A stretch of DNA of 53,988 nt. Source: Bacterioplanes sp. (GTDB lineage: Bacteria; Pseudomonadota; Gammaproteobacteria; Pseudomonadales; Oceanobacteraceae). The stretch lies in the NCBI GenBank assembly GCA_014859445.1, contig JACUUC010000020.1, forward strand, positions 1 through 53,988, read 5' to 3'. This document shows positions 8,881 to 17,536 of this stretch, piece by piece (positions within the stretch are counted from its first letter, which is position 1; every line of letters starts with the position of its first letter). Under the pieces are notes generated by a model. It did no database searches. It saw nothing but the letters and a program-made list of their open reading frames with translations, and was not told the origin of the DNA. A program made the position numbers and the translations under genes.

Positions 8881-11091
8881 TTATAAGGTATCAATTGGGT
8901 CTATGTCGATGTGCCAACGCACTTTTCGGCTGGTCGGATGGGTCGCCAAAAAGCGCACTAACACTTCCGCGCTTTGATGCAAACTGGGACGATCATTGGC
9001 GTACAGTTGCAGTTGATGGCGATAGCGACCAGCACGTCGTTCCATAATAGCAGGGAATGGGCCGAGTAAGTTGATGCGGGCACCATGGCCTTGTTGTTGT
9101 AGCCATTGCTGTAAATGGCTGCGGCTGTCATGCAGCAGTTGTTGCGCGAGTGTGCGATCGTCGCATTCGCTGCGCAGTAACGCCATACGACTGAACGGTG
9201 GCAGTTGTTGCTGTTGGCGTTCTCGTAATAATTCCAATGCTAGGGCGTGATAACCATGAGTCAGCAAGGTATTCAATTGCGGATGATCGGCGTACAAGGT
9301 TTGTATCCAGACTTCGCCGGGGTTTTCTGCCCGTCCGGCGCGACCAGCGACTTGGTGAATGAGTTGAGCCGTGTGTTCCATGCCGCGAAAATCGCTGCTG
9401 AACAAGCCTGCGTCGGCATCCAGTACGACGACCAGCGTGACATCGGGAAAATGATGCCCCTTCGCCAGCATTTGCGTTCCCACTAAAATGCACGGGCCTT
9501 CGTTATGAATAGTATGAAACAAGGTATCGAAGGCGTCTTTATTGCGAACGCTGTCGCGATCGACGCGATGAATGGTGTCTTCTGGAAATAACTCCGTTAA
9601 ATGTTGCACAACACGCTCAGTGCCTTGCCCAATAGGGTCGATTTCATGGCTGCCGCATTGTGGACACTGACTCGGAATGGCTTGTTGAAAGTCGCAGTGA
9701 TGGCAGTGCAAATGTGGCGGAAACTGATGCAGTGTCATGCGTGCATCGCAATGGTTGCATTCCGCCATCCACCCGCAGTGCCGACACGCCATGAGCGGGG
9801 CAAATCCGCGACGATTCAAAAAGACCAAGACTTGTTTCCCTTGGCTGAGGTGTTGCTGCATTTTGGCTAAGATGGGCTTGGCAAAGCCGTGAATCAGTGG
9901 CTGATGCAAAATGCTGTGTAAGGTCATGGCGGGTGGTTTTGCCAGCCCCGCGCGCTGGGTCAGCTTTATGTGTGTATAACGTCCGCTCAGGGCATTATGC
10001 AATGTTTCAAGGGACGGTGTCGCCGAGCCCAACACAACCGGAATGGCGCGCTTCTGCGCGCGTACTAAGGCAAAATCGCGGGCCGAGTAGCGTAGGCCAT
10101 CTTGTTGTTTGAACGAGCTGTCGTGCTCTTCGTCGATGATGATCAGACCCAAGTCGGGCATGGGGGTGAAAACCGCCGAACGCGTGCCAATGACAATACG
10201 TGCTAGCCCTTCTCCTGCCTGACGCCATCCTTGTAATCGTTCGCGATCATTCAAACCAGAATGCAGTAAGGTGACTGGCACATCGAAACGCGCTCGAAAG
10301 CGTTGTGCGGTTTGCGGCGTCAAACCAATCTCGGGCACCAGCACCAACACTTGTTGTTGGCGCTGCAACGCGGCCTCGATGACGCGTAAATACACTTCGG
10401 TTTTGCCCGAACCAGTGATGCCTTCCAGTAAACAGGGATGAAATTGGCCCAATTGAGAACGCAATGTGTCTACGGCGTGTTGTTGTTCTGAATTCAGAGT
10501 ATGTACGGTTGGGTCGGCCACTGCCCGTAAGGGCGCGGGCAGTGTTTGTCGCTCTGCGATTAAACCCAGTTGCGCCAGCTTGCGGCATTGCGCCAGAGAG
10601 AAACCCGCTTGCGTTAAGTCACTGTGTCGGAAGCGATCTTGTTGAGCAAACAATTGCCATAGTTGTTGCTGTTTGGCGCCTTTTAATAACACGTCCGCTA
10701 CCTGATTGGCATCCACTTGTCGCTGCCAAACGCGCTCATCCACATCGGTTAGACGACAACCTCGACGCAGCATGGCCGGTAACATGTGATCAAACACTTC
10801 GCCGAGACTGTGGTGGTAATAATGCGCCAACCAATGACATAAGGCGATGCTTTCGCTACTTAATACCGGCGTGTGATCAAGTCGATCGAGAATGGGGCGT
10901 AGCTTGTCGTGAGCAATGTCGGTGTGCTCTCGCGTGCCGAGCACCACTCCGATTAAGAGTTGTCGACCAAATTCGACGCGCACACGTTGTCCGGCTTGGT
11001 AGTGGTGGCGTGACTCCCCCGCTTTGGCTAAATAGTCAAAGGTACGTTGTAACGGTACGGGTAATGCGATGTTAATAACAAAAAAGCTCAT
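8881..11091 (-). CDS. priA: Primosomal replication restart helicase PriA
   Basis: PriA recognises stalled or repaired forks and reloads the replisome. The 736-residue product (E. coli 732) has the N-terminal DNA-binding region (FFVINIALPVPLQRTFDYL), Walker A GITGSGKTE, the DEAH-type IIDEEHD, and a zinc region with paired cysteines (CRHCGWMAECNHC, then CHHC and CPQCG). It also has the C-terminal helicase lobe with QVAGRAGRA. The start at ATG 11091 aligns with E. coli PriA; upstream in-frame codons would add an unconserved leader. No strong Shine-Dalgarno is visible. rpmE is divergent, as in E. coli and Pseudomonas. Confidence 0.97.
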   Translation of the reverse strand: MSFFVINIALPVPLQRTFDYLAKAGESRHHYQAGQRVRVEFGRQLLIGVVLGTREHTDIAHDKLRPILDRLDHTPVLSSESIALCHWLAHYYHHSLGEVFDHMLPAMLRRGCRLTDVDERVWQRQVDANQVADVLLKGAKQQQLWQLFAQQDRFRHSDLTQAGFSLAQCRKLAQLGLIAERQTLPAPLRAVADPTVHTLNSEQQHAVDTLRSQLGQFHPCLLEGITGSGKTEVYLRVIEAALQRQQQVLVLVPEIGLTPQTAQRFRARFDVPVTLLHSGLNDRERLQGWRQAGEGLARIVIGTRSAVFTPMPDLGLIIIDEEHDSSFKQQDGLRYSARDFALVRAQKRAIPVVLGSATPSLETLHNALSGRYTHIKLTQRAGLAKPPAMTLHSILHQPLIHGFAKPILAKMQQHLSQGKQVLVFLNRRGFAPLMACRHCGWMAECNHCDARMTLHQFPPHLHCHHCDFQQAIPSQCPQCGSHEIDPIGQGTERVVQHLTELFPEDTIHRVDRDSVRNKDAFDTLFHTIHNEGPCILVGTQMLAKGHHFPDVTLVVVLDADAGLFSSDFRGMEHTAQLIHQVAGRAGRAENPGEVWIQTLYADHPQLNTLLTHGYHALALELLRERQQQQLPPFSRMALLRSECDDRTLAQQLLHDSRSHLQQWLQQQGHGARINLLGPFPAIMERRAGRYRHQLQLYANDRPSLHQSAEVLVRFLATHPTSRKVRWHIDIDPIDTL

Positions 11092-11099
11092 GAAAAGAC

Positions 11100-11127
11100 T
11101 TGCTGCAATGGGTGGCTCTGGTATTAT
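11100..11127 (+). promoter_or_regulatory. Probable rpmE promoter with GC-rich discriminator
   Basis: TTGCTG at 11100-11105 and TATTAT at 11122-11127 are separated by 16 bases. The -10 is followed directly by GCGCC. The same TATTAT-GCGC arrangement precedes the tRNA-Ser gene at the other end of the window. GC-rich discriminators are typical of promoters under stringent (ppGpp) control, which fits a ribosomal protein gene. Assignment is by inspection. Confidence 0.55.
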
Positions 11128-11227
11128 GCGCCTCCTTATTGCCCATGCAAGGGCAGTGTTAAGCAATCAGTAACGCGGTGCTGACTTCAGAGAAGCAGTG
11201 GCGGCGTGAAGAACCTTGAGGTGTTTC

Positions 11228-11437
11228 ATGAAAAACGGCATTCATCCGGAGTACGCTGAACTGCAAGCTACCTGTTCTTGCGGTAACGTGGTTACTACCC
11301 GTTCTACCAAGCCTGGTACTATGTATTTAGACGTATGTTCCGCTTGTCACCCATTCTATACGGGCAAGCAGAAAGTTGTAGATACCGGCGGTCGTATCGA
11401 TAAATTTCAAAAGCGCTTCGGTGGCTTCAAGAAATAA
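11228..11437 (+). CDS. rpmE: 50S ribosomal protein L31, zinc-binding (C+) form
   Basis: L31 bridges the two ribosomal subunits. The 69-residue product begins [12 protein letters not shown] and carries the zinc cysteines CSCGN and CSACHPF, so it is the C+ (zinc) paralogue rather than the zinc-free ykgM type used under zinc limitation. It ends [15 protein letters not shown] 11228 has TTGAGGTG ending 4 bases upstream. It is divergent from priA and followed by a strong intrinsic terminator, so it is a single-gene unit. Confidence 0.97.
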   Translation: MKNGIHPEYAELQATCSCGNVVTTRSTKPGTMYLDVCSACHPFYTGKQKVVDTGGRIDKFQKRFGGFKK

Positions 11438-11453
11438 GATTGATCGACACGAC

Positions 11454-11479
11454 AAAAACCCGCTTCGGCGGGTTTTTTT
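11454..11479 (+). terminator. Intrinsic terminator of rpmE
   Basis: The stem ACCCGC/GCGGGT closes on a TTCG tetraloop (11464-11467), is flanked by an A-run before, and is followed by seven Ts. It lies 17 bases after the rpmE stop. Confidence 0.93.
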
Positions 11480-11577
11480 GTGGCTTTTTTGTGATGTTAG
11501 TTGCGCTAAGAGGTTGATCATCTAGGCGGAGTCGGGTTTACTCAAGTGTGATACGTTTGACTAAGGCAATATGCGAC

Positions 11578-12117
11578 ATGGCGAAAGCAGAAGCAGAAGA
11601 GTCCCTTACCGAAGGGCAGCGTTTAGAATTACTTGAAAAACAAATGGAAACCAACCGTCTGATGATGATGGTGTTGGCGGTGTTGGCCTTGATTGGCTTG
11701 TCGGTTGGCTTAACCATGGCGGTGGTGAAGTTGTTTGAGCCTAGCGTCACCTATGCTGACAGTCGGGACATTAAACGCATCGAGGCCGATCTGGCGCAAG
11801 TCATCGAAGCGGCCAATCAGTTTCAGCTGGATGCGGAACGCTATCGAGAACTGCTCGATAGCAGTCATGCGACCGCTTTTCAGCGCACGCTGTTGGAGCA
11901 AGAGCGTAATTATCAATTGCATTTAACGGCGCTGAAAGACGGCATGCGAGACTTAGCGCGTATGGTTCCGGGGTCGCGTACTTGGCTCGACATGTACAAC
12001 GAACAAATGGATACGGCGTTGCGCATCAGTCGTCAACGTCAAGAACGGCTAGAGGCATTGCAAACCAATGCCTTGCCTTCTCCGACAGCGGTGCCGTTAC
12101 CGCGCATTGTCAATTAA
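11578..12117 (+). CDS. Uncharacterised single-pass membrane protein with coiled-coil tail
   Basis: I do not recognise a family. From ATG 11578 the product has 179 residues: a short acidic, charged N-terminus, one strong membrane helix at about residues 30-53 (MMMVLAVLALIGLSVGLTM) and a long charged, mostly helical C-terminal region of about 110 residues likely to form a coiled coil, ending in a proline-containing tail. No lipobox or cleavable signal is evident, so an inner-membrane anchor with the helical part in the periplasm is likely. The start is uncertain: TAAGG lies 11 bases upstream of ATG 11578, and GTG 11548 is an in-frame alternative. It sits after the rpmE terminator, so it needs its own promoter, and runs convergently into the YcbL gene 4 bases away. 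Confidence 0.7.
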   Translation: MAKAEAEESLTEGQRLELLEKQMETNRLMMMVLAVLALIGLSVGLTMAVVKLFEPSVTYADSRDIKRIEADLAQVIEAANQFQLDAERYRELLDSSHATAFQRTLLEQERNYQLHLTALKDGMRDLARMVPGSRTWLDMYNEQMDTALRISRQRQERLEALQTNALPSPTAVPLPRIVN

Positions 12118-12121
12118 GCAA

Positions 12122-12769
12122 TTAACCGCGGTGATCGGCCACAAATGGATTACTGCGGCGCTCCGCGCCAAATGTTGAGTTTGGGCCATGGCCGCAAATA
12201 AACTCAATGTCATCACCTAATGGGAACAGTTTGCCACGGATGGAGTCGATCAATTGTTGGTGGTTGCCTTGCGGAAAATCGGTACGGCCAATCGAACCAT
12301 TGAAGAGCACATCGCCCACTAAGGCTAAGCGATCGTCAGGGCTGTAGAACACCACGTGTCCTGGCGTGTGCCCAGGTGTATGAATCACTTGCAGGGTGGT
12401 GTTGCCAATGGTGACGGTATCGCCATCGACTAACCAACGGTCTGGCGTAAACACCTCGACATTGGGGAAGCCGAACATGGCCGATTGCTTGGGTAGGCCT
12501 TCAATCCAGAACAAATCGCCTTTATGTGGCCCTTCGATGGGCAGTTGTAAACGCCGTGCTAAATCGGCCGTGCCACCGGCATGGTCGATGTGCGCATGAG
12601 TTAATAAGATTTTTTTGGCGGTGACCTGTAAGGCTTCGATTTGCGCCATGATGCGATCCACTTCGCCACCGGGATCAACAATCGCGGCTTCGCGCGTTTC
12701 TTCACACACCAATAGGGTGCAGTTTTGCGCAAACGGTGTGACTGGAATTTTTTGTGCGAGTAACGACAT
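12122..12769 (-). CDS. YcbL-type metallo-beta-lactamase-fold hydrolase (glyoxalase II-like)
   Basis: The 215-residue protein closely follows E. coli YcbL, a type I glyoxalase II-like metallohydrolase able to hydrolyse S-lactoylglutathione. Visible motifs are the metal site THAHIDHAGG, HTPGHTPGHV, the bridging Asp in VGDVLFNGSIGRTDFP and the final His in CGHGP. The ATG at 12769 is preceded by TGAGAA and gives MSLLAQKIPVTPFAQNC, which matches the YcbL start; the longer frame adds unconserved residues. It is the last gene of a minus-strand run, 49 bases downstream of the transglutaminase-like gene with a hairpin between them. The in vivo substrate is not established from sequence. Confidence 0.9.
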   Translation of the reverse strand: MSLLAQKIPVTPFAQNCTLLVCEETREAAIVDPGGEVDRIMAQIEALQVTAKKILLTHAHIDHAGGTADLARRLQLPIEGPHKGDLFWIEGLPKQSAMFGFPNVEVFTPDRWLVDGDTVTIGNTTLQVIHTPGHTPGHVVFYSPDDRLALVGDVLFNGSIGRTDFPQGNHQQLIDSIRGKLFPLGDDIEFICGHGPNSTFGAERRSNPFVADHRG

Positions 12770-12788
12770 AACAATTCTCAATAAGCTC

Positions 12789-12806
12789 GGTGCGCCGAAG
12801 CGCACC
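12789..12806 (-). other. UUCG-capped hairpin between the transglutaminase-like gene and ycbL
   Basis: Read on the minus strand this is GGTGCGC, a TTCG loop, then GCGCACC: a perfect 7-bp stem on a very stable tetraloop. No T-run follows, so it is more likely an RNA-stabilising or pausing hairpin than a full terminator. It lies 20 bases upstream of the ycbL-like start. Confidence 0.55.
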
Positions 12807-12818
12807 GTTGGCCAGTGG

Positions 12819-14267
12819 TTAATAGGCAATCACGTTCGGTGTGAGTGATTGGTATTGTGGCATAGTCATGCCGATGTTGGCATAAACATAGGTCGGATCT
12901 GCCACCCAAAAATCACGACCCTGATGACGAATTTTATCGCCGTTGATGGACTTGGGTAATGCCACTGCCGTGGCGATGTGGCCAGGGTAATCCAAAATGA
13001 CGACGTCCAATTGCAACAGCTCACGAACGAGCCAAGCAAATAGCGCGGCTCGATCTTCGCAATCCGAATAGGGATAGTGCAGTGTTTCCAGTGGAAACAA
13101 ATAGTTTTCGCGGCCAAATTGTTGATCGTCGGTTTGGTATTCAAAGGCCGTTTGGACAAAACGCAACAGTCGATTGACGGCCGCTTCGGTTTCCAATCCG
13201 GCTAGCCAAGGACGCATTTGTTGTAGCAGCGGTTGAGCAACACTCGGATCGAGATCGGCACGAAAATACTTAGGTAAATCCATTTGTGGATATTGATTTA
13301 AGTAATCCACCGCCGCTTTCGGGTAGTCAATGGTGAGCGTCATCGTTTGCCCATTGTCTTGAAAGCTGAGCTGGCGTTGCATTCGCTTACCTGAGGCGTG
13401 AAATACGCCCGCATCGGTGAAATTCAACGCTTGCTGAGCGTTTTCGTGCTGTTCGTCGTACGTATACACACGGCCACTTAAGGTGCGATTGTCGTGTAGA
13501 TTTAGAGCGTAGTAGGTGCGCTGTTGTAAGCGGAAAAACGTGGTTCCGTACAAGGTTTGCTCAGAGGGCATGAGCAAATGAATATGGTCGTTATAGGCAA
13601 GGCGCGCATCATAGCCACTTTTTACCAATAAGAACCAATTGGTGAGCGTACGACTGTTGTGGTCTCGATGCAGTGAGCGACTAAATTGATCGACAAGTAA
13701 TGCCATGGCCCAGTCGTTTAATGTCAGTGCTTGTTGAATATCGCGCAAGGTTTTTAGGGTGGCACTGTGATTCGTCGTGGCTAGCGATTGCCAATAATTC
13801 GCGATGTTGTCGCCATTCGGGCGACCTCGGTACACAGTGACCATCTTGCGATCGTACGGAATGGTCAAGTCATGACCGTAAAATGTCAGCTTTACTTGGC
13901 TCAAATTGCGGTCAATGCTTGGCGTGGGTACCGTCGGTGGAGGCGGTGTCTGCTCTGGCCGTGTCTCGGGTTCAGGTGTTGGTTCTGGGATAGGTGCTGG
14001 CTCGGGCTTTGGCTCGGGCGCTTGCGGAATAACGACGGGTTTGGGCTCTGGGTCAAGCTTACGTTCGGGCTCTAATTCTACTTCACGCCATTGTTGCTTC
14101 AGAAAGTCCATAAAGGCTTTGTCGTTGGCGTCCAAATAAGCTTGAAATTGGCCCTGAGTTTGTGCGCGCCAACGTTGAAATTCATCTGGTTGGGCGACGC
14201 CGCTGCTACTGATGAGTAGCAGCGTGAGCAACGTCATTGCGCGACGAATAAGGTAAGAGTGCGACAT
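12819..14267 (-). CDS. Secreted transglutaminase-like cysteine-protease-fold protein with proline-rich linker
   Basis: The 482-residue protein has an N-terminal signal sequence (AMTLLTLLLISSSGVAQ). A Pro-Glu-Lys-rich linker follows at about residues 65-115, made of repeated P-E-P/K-P-E-P units. The C-terminal domain carries a probable Cys-His-Asp triad: Cys403 in YPYSDCEDRA, His430 in YPGHIATAV and Asp457 in WVADPTY. That order is typical of the transglutaminase-like/papain fold, which in bacterial envelopes includes proteases and cross-linking enzymes. Residues 120-390 match nothing I recognise. The linker suggests the catalytic part is held away from the inner membrane in the periplasm. It lies 80 bases downstream of the LPP20-like gene, beyond a terminator. 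No specific substrate can be given. Confidence 0.8.
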   Translation of the reverse strand: MSHSYLIRRAMTLLTLLLISSSGVAQPDEFQRWRAQTQGQFQAYLDANDKAFMDFLKQQWREVELEPERKLDPEPKPVVIPQAPEPKPEPAPIPEPTPEPETRPEQTPPPPTVPTPSIDRNLSQVKLTFYGHDLTIPYDRKMVTVYRGRPNGDNIANYWQSLATTNHSATLKTLRDIQQALTLNDWAMALLVDQFSRSLHRDHNSRTLTNWFLLVKSGYDARLAYNDHIHLLMPSEQTLYGTTFFRLQQRTYYALNLHDNRTLSGRVYTYDEQHENAQQALNFTDAGVFHASGKRMQRQLSFQDNGQTMTLTIDYPKAAVDYLNQYPQMDLPKYFRADLDPSVAQPLLQQMRPWLAGLETEAAVNRLLRFVQTAFEYQTDDQQFGRENYLFPLETLHYPYSDCEDRAALFAWLVRELLQLDVVILDYPGHIATAVALPKSINGDKIRHQGRDFWVADPTYVYANIGMTMPQYQSLTPNVIAY

Positions 14268-14291
14268 ACGATTGTCCTATTTTTGTTCCAT

Positions 14292-14315
14292 AAAAAAGCC
14301 GGCAAACGCCGGCTT
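14292..14315 (-). terminator. Intrinsic terminator after the LPP20-like lipoprotein gene
   Basis: On the minus strand AAGCCGGC and GCCGGCTT flank a GTTT loop and run into a T-tract at 14297-14292. It lies about 33 bases past the lipoprotein stop and separates that gene from the transglutaminase-like gene. Confidence 0.9.
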
Positions 14316-14347
14316 CTTATCACGCATCATCGATCGGCAAGCGACGA

Positions 14348-14923
14348 TTAACGACGCGCTGAAATTTCGCTAGCCAGCTCGTCAAATGACTTTTCGGCTT
14401 GGAATTTTTGCCATAAGGCGCGTTCGTTGTTCATTGAGGTTTTCAGCGCTTGTTCCGCCAGTTGGTTAACGGTGTCTGCATCTAGGCCGACTAACACCAC
14501 CATGCCGCCTGATGGTGTTGGCATTTGACGGATGATTTTAGAACCCACGAGTGTTTCATTGGTGATTTGACGTGTAACGGAGGTGTTGACCAAGTCAACG
14601 GTTTCCGAGTCACCAACGCCCGTGGTTTCGGCGTATTGTTTCACCATGTTTTCTACTTCAACACGCATGGTTTGTGCCAACTCAACGCGAGCTGCCGTGG
14701 CGGCCATTTGACGCATAAAGTTCGGGCCTGCGCCCGATTTGTCGGCATAGCCAACGGCGGTGAGATCCACACCATCAACTGGTGCACCACATACCCATTC
14801 TGGTGCGGCTTGACCAGAGCCATCGGCAAAGACACAGCTGGCAACGGGGGCTGGTGCTGGCTTTGAGGCGCAACCAATTAAGGCAACAGCCGCCGCAGCA
14901 GCAAATAATAGGCGAATGTTCAT
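14348..14923 (-). CDS. LPP20-family lipoprotein
   Basis: The 191-residue product starts MNIRLLFAAAAAVALIGC: a lipoprotein signal with lipobox L-I-G-C and lipidation at Cys18. The mature part has LTAVGYADKSGAG near residue 55, then a helix with repeated alanines and R-x-E-L-A-Q-T-M, and ends with short helices. This resembles the LPP20 family, outer-membrane lipoproteins that in some bacteria (FlgP-type) support the flagellum or the cell surface. Three consecutive ATGs follow AAGGAG; the last (14923), with 6-base spacing, is chosen. Its neighbours are the SlyD-like gene upstream and the transglutaminase-like gene downstream, both minus strand. Its role is not known. Confidence 0.78.
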   Translation of the reverse strand: MNIRLLFAAAAAVALIGCASKPAPAPVASCVFADGSGQAAPEWVCGAPVDGVDLTAVGYADKSGAGPNFMRQMAATAARVELAQTMRVEVENMVKQYAETTGVGDSETVDLVNTSVTRQITNETLVGSKIIRQMPTPSGGMVVLVGLDADTVNQLAEQALKTSMNNERALWQKFQAEKSFDELASEISARR

Positions 14924-15018
14924 CATCATCTCCTTGAAAGACGTATTAGATAAAGCCTGAGAATAGCGAATGGTCTGGTAAATTACCACTGCCAATGATG
15001 GGCGATTGTGAAACACGT

Positions 15019-15501
15019 TTAGTGCTGGTGACCACCCACGCCATGAGCGTGTTTATGAGCCACTTCTTCAGCCGTTGCCGCGCGTACATCCAAAATATCG
15101 ACCTCAAAGCGTAAGGTCTTGCCAGCAAGAGGATGGTTGGTATCAACATCCGCCATAAAACGCCCCACTTTGATGACGGTCACTTGGCGCATGCCTTGTT
15201 CGGTTTGGAGCCAAGCGGGCATGCCTGCACGCCATTGCTTCGCGCCTTGTAAGTGTTTGACGGGCACGCGTTGTTGAGCGTCAGGGCGTGGCATGCCATA
15301 GGCTTGCTCTGGGGAAAGCACGATGCTGACATGAGAGCCTGCTTCGTGCCCTGTAATGGCATTTTCGAAGCCCGCTATCATATTGTTGTGGCCATGCAGG
15401 TAGAGCACAGGTTCGGTTTTTTCGGTGCTTTCGATCAGTGTCTCGGCTTCATCAAACAGCGAATAATGCAATTGAACAACGGTATTGGCAGCGATTTGCA
15501 T
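15019..15501 (-). CDS. FKBP-type peptidyl-prolyl cis-trans isomerase, SlyD-like
   Basis: The 160-residue protein is of the SlyD/FkpB group, which isomerises prolyl bonds and acts as a cytoplasmic chaperone. It shows the FKBP start (VQLHYSLFDEAETLIESTE), the LHGHNNMIAGFENAI motif, the inserted-flap region with PEQAYGMPRPDAQQRVP, and the closing FEVDILDVRAAT. A short histidine-rich tail (HKHAHGVGGHQH) resembles, in reduced form, the metal-binding tail of SlyD, so nickel or other metal binding is possible. There is no signal peptide. It is divergent from hslV with 140 bases between. Confidence 0.92.
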   Translation of the reverse strand: MQIAANTVVQLHYSLFDEAETLIESTEKTEPVLYLHGHNNMIAGFENAITGHEAGSHVSIVLSPEQAYGMPRPDAQQRVPVKHLQGAKQWRAGMPAWLQTEQGMRQVTVIKVGRFMADVDTNHPLAGKTLRFEVDILDVRAATAEEVAHKHAHGVGGHQH

Positions 15502-15578
15502 GGTTAACTCTCGTAGCAGGAATCAAAGGGTGGCAGTATCGCCAGCCAAGCGTTGCAAGGCAAGCCTAGGACGACACC

Positions 15579-15607
15579 CTTGATAATTGAAAACAGTGAC
15601 CCAATAT
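15579..15607 (+). promoter_or_regulatory. Sigma-32-like heat-shock promoter of hslVU
   Basis: CTTGATA at 15579-15585 and CCCAATAT at 15600-15607 are separated by 14 bases. The E. coli sigma-32 consensus is CTTGAAA, 11-16 bases, CCCCATNT, so this is one mismatch in each half. The predicted start of transcription is about 28 bases before the hslV ATG. hslVU is a classical heat-shock operon. Confidence 0.7.
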
Positions 15608-15641
15608 CGTTTGTTCAGACAGCATTGATTAGGACACATCC

Positions 15642-16178
15642 ATGACAACGATTGTATCGGTTCGCCGGGGCGAGCAAGTGGTGATTGGCGGTGACGGCCA
15701 AGTTTCATTAGGTAATACCGTCATGAAAGGCAATGCGCGCAAGGTGCGTCGGTTATACAACGGTCAGGTGCTGGCTGGTTTTGCGGGTGCCACGGCGGAT
15801 GCGTTTACGCTATTCGAAAAATTTGAAGCTCAGCTGCAAAAGCACAATGGTCAATTAACGCGTGCCGCGGTTGAATTGGCGAAAGAGTGGCGCTCGGATC
15901 GGGCATTGCGCAAACTCGAAGCGATCTTGGCCGTTGCCGACCATACCGCCTCTTTAATCATCACCGGTAATGGCGATGTGTTACAGCCCGAAGATGACCT
16001 AATCGGTGTTGGCTCAGGCGGTAATTATGCGTTAGCGGCAGCGCGAGCACTCCTGCAAAATACGGAGTTAAGTGCTGAGGAAATCGTTCAGAAAAGCCTG
16101 ACTATTGCCGGTGATATTTGTGTTTTCACCAATCAGAACGTGACCATAGAAACCCTTTCTCAGGGAGAAACCGCATGA
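15642..16178 (+). CDS. hslV: ATP-dependent protease peptidase subunit HslV (ClpQ)
   Basis: HslV is the proteasome-like peptidase that forms two stacked hexamers capped by HslU. The 178-residue product (E. coli 176) begins MTTIVSVRR, exposing the catalytic Thr after Met removal. It contains [22 protein letters not shown] and the family hallmark [18 protein letters not shown]. An AGGACA lies 7 bases upstream of the ATG. The stop overlaps the hslU start as ATGA, so the two subunits are translationally coupled. Confidence 0.97.
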   Translation: MTTIVSVRRGEQVVIGGDGQVSLGNTVMKGNARKVRRLYNGQVLAGFAGATADAFTLFEKFEAQLQKHNGQLTRAAVELAKEWRSDRALRKLEAILAVADHTASLIITGNGDVLQPEDDLIGVGSGGNYALAAARALLQNTELSAEEIVQKSLTIAGDICVFTNQNVTIETLSQGETA

Positions 16179-17518
16179 CTCAAATGACCCCTCGTGAAAT
16201 CGTTCATGAATTAGATCAACACATCATCGGCCAGCATAATGCTAAGCGTGCGGTGGCCATCGCGCTGCGTAATCGCTGGCGTCGGATGCAGTTGCGAGAC
16301 GATTTGCGCGACGAAGTGACACCGAAAAACATTCTCATGATCGGCCCTACTGGTGTCGGTAAAACCGAAATTGCACGACGTTTGGCGAAATTGGCTCAGG
16401 CTCCTTTTATTAAAGTGGAAGCGACCAAGTTCACCGAAGTCGGTTATGTGGGCAAAGATGTTGAGTCCATCGTTCGTGATCTGGTTGAAACCGGCGTGAA
16501 AATGATGCGTGAACTGGCGATGGCGAAAGTGCAACATCGTGCGGCCGATGCAGCCGAGGAGCGTATCTTAGACGCGTTGCTGCCGCCAGCGCGTACCAAT
16601 ACCTCTTGGGATACGACAACCGAACCACAACCCACAACGGACAGCTCTACTCGCCAAATTTTTCGTAAGAAACTGCGTGAAGGCGATTTAGACGATAAAG
16701 AAATCGAAATTGATGTGGCACAAGTCAGTGTCGGTGTGGAAATTATGGCACCGCCTGGTATGGAAGAAATGACCAGTCAGTTACAGAATATGTTTTCTAA
16801 TTTGGGTGGCGAGCGCAAAACCAAGCGTAAGTTAAAAATCAAGGACGCCTTAAAGCAGTTGCGAGATGAAGAAGCGGCGAATTTGCTGAACATGGATGAA
16901 GTGAAGGCGCAGGCGCTGGAGTTGGTTGAACAGAATGGCATTGTGTTTATCGACGAGATCGATAAGGTCGCTAAGCGACAGGAAAGTGGCTCAGGTGGTG
17001 ACGTGTCACGTGAAGGGGTGCAGCGCGATTTGTTACCCTTGATCGAAGGCTGCACCGTGAGCACCAAATACGGCATGATCAAAACCGATCATATTTTGTT
17101 CATTGCCTCGGGCGCTTTCCATTTGGCCAAGCCGTCGGATTTGATTCCAGAGTTGCAAGGCCGTTTACCGATTCGCGTGGAGTTGGAAGCGCTAACGCCA
17201 AACGATTTTGAACGCATTTTGACCGAACCAAATGCGTCCTTAACGGTTCAGTATCAAGCCTTGATGGCCACCGAAGGCTTGCACATTGAATTTGAACAAT
17301 CGGCGGTTCAACGGCTTGCGCAGCTTGCCTATGAAGTCAATGAAAGCACCGAGAACATTGGTGCACGCCGTTTGCACACCATCATGGAGCGTTTGTTGGA
17401 GAAAATATCCTTTGAAGCAACGGATCTGACTCAGCCAATCACCATTGATGCCGCGTATGTGGATGAACAGCTCAGTGCCTTGGTGAAAGATCAGGACTTA
17501 AGCCAGTTTATTTTGTAA
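16175..17518 (+). CDS. hslU: ATP-dependent unfoldase subunit HslU (ClpY)
   Basis: HslU is the AAA+ unfoldase that feeds substrates to HslV. The 447-residue product (E. coli 443) has [17 protein letters not shown] at the start, Walker [19 protein letters not shown], the substrate-entry pore motif GYVGKD, a variable intermediate domain at about residues 110-240, Walker B VFIDEIDK and the sensor-2 region [13 protein letters not shown]. It ends in the short hydrophobic tail (LSQFIL) used to dock on HslV. GGGAGAA lies 5 bases before the ATG. A strong bidirectional terminator follows. Confidence 0.98.
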   Translation: MTQMTPREIVHELDQHIIGQHNAKRAVAIALRNRWRRMQLRDDLRDEVTPKNILMIGPTGVGKTEIARRLAKLAQAPFIKVEATKFTEVGYVGKDVESIVRDLVETGVKMMRELAMAKVQHRAADAAEERILDALLPPARTNTSWDTTTEPQPTTDSSTRQIFRKKLREGDLDDKEIEIDVAQVSVGVEIMAPPGMEEMTSQLQNMFSNLGGERKTKRKLKIKDALKQLRDEEAANLLNMDEVKAQALELVEQNGIVFIDEIDKVAKRQESGSGGDVSREGVQRDLLPLIEGCTVSTKYGMIKTDHILFIASGAFHLAKPSDLIPELQGRLPIRVELEALTPNDFERILTEPNASLTVQYQALMATEGLHIEFEQSAVQRLAQLAYEVNESTENIGARRLHTIMERLLEKISFEATDLTQPITIDAAYVDEQLSALVKDQDLSQFIL

Positions 17519-17536
17519 ACGTACGGATTCTCCGCA

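Noticed and set aside
10464..11075. Open frame of 203 codons on the plus strand inside priA.
   Set aside because: It is antisense to a conserved helicase gene and has no family features.
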